64,000 nucleotides of DNA from Pannonibacter indicus (GTDB lineage Bacteria > Pseudomonadota > Alphaproteobacteria > Rhizobiales > Stappiaceae), in the NCBI RefSeq assembly GCF_001418225.1, contig NZ_LIPT01000001.1, positions 582,377-646,376 of the forward strand, read 5' to 3'. Shown piece by piece: positions 63,939 to 64,000 of this stretch. The notes beneath the pieces are model-generated. The model made no database searches and was not told the DNA's origin. It saw only the letters and a program-made list of their open reading frames with translations. Every line of letters begins with the position of its first letter. The stretch's first letter is position 1. Both the position numbers and the translations under genes were made by a program.

Positions 63939-64000
63939 TTGTTAGTGCAATGATGGTCGTGGCGCCAGCGCGGGCGGCATTGCTGGTTGGGGTTGCAGGG
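63908..64000. mobile_element. Probable end of an inserted element in nosZ
   Basis: The segment starting TGATCGGCCCCC departs abruptly from nosZ and continues to the window edge, with sequence unlike the surrounding coding DNA. The TG start is compatible with an IS terminal repeat. Only 93 bases are visible, so family and length are unknown. Confidence 0.45.

Overview
High-GC chromosomal DNA from an alphaproteobacterium. The gene families, tight ATGA/TGATG overlaps, group 1 Mrp antiporter, UbiTUV, NasTS and NosR suggest a metabolically versatile, facultatively denitrifying Hyphomicrobiales/Rhodobacterales-like organism. A Stappiaceae-type genome (Stappia, Pannonibacter, Roseibium) would fit, but that is a guess from gene content. 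No tRNA, rRNA or CRISPR array was seen.

Layout. 1-8.5 kb: sugar-acid catabolism (L-idonate 5-dehydrogenase cut by the window edge, SMP-30 lactonase, 6-phosphogluconate dehydrogenase), a divergent GntR-like LacI regulator with two perfect GntR-type operators, and a ribose-type ABC importer. 8.6-13.3 kb: a peptide/nickel-type ABC importer with a two-domain ATPase. 13.5-19 kb: aspartate/asparagine utilisation (AGCS symporter, aspartase, asparaginase, Asp/Glu racemase, HTH regulator). 19-26.7 kb: threonate/four-carbon sugar-acid pathway (OtnI, OtnC, OtnK, LtnD) with a TRAP transporter and divergent LacI regulator. 27-30 kb: proton-translocating transhydrogenase PntAB. 30.5-34 kb: IclR regulator and PcaI-PcaJ-PcaF for 3-oxoadipate. 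34.2-37.5 kb: LysE exporter, then ubiTUV (oxygen-independent ubiquinone synthesis) behind a perfect FNR box. 37.4-49.8 kb: complete minus-strand nitrate assimilation locus nasT-nasS-nrtA-nrtB-nrtD-nirB-nirD-nasA-cysG. 50-56.6 kb: mrpABCDEFG, whose last gene carries a long universal-stress-protein-like tail. 56.6-59.4 kb: histidine kinase and sigma54-activator response regulator. 59.4-61 kb: a decayed IS3-family element next to a remnant of an NDH/SelD-type oxidoreductase. 61.1-64 kb: FNR-type box, a small Cys-rich protein, nosR, and a nosZ that breaks off after about 19 codons into unrelated sequence.

How it fits together. Several blocks are transporter plus catabolic genes plus dedicated regulator. 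Nitrogen and redox control are visible in the DNA itself. The nrtA leader combines a near-perfect sigma54 promoter, two hexaloop hairpins of the ANTAR type and a terminator, so NtrC-type activation and NasT/NasS antitermination can be proposed from sequence. FNR-type boxes precede ubiTUV and the nos genes. The most unusual items are the MrpG-USP fusion, the mirror-image pair of 16-bp palindromes before mrpA, the layered nas leader, and the scar region around 59.4-64 kb where an IS remnant, a gene remnant and a broken nosZ lie close together.
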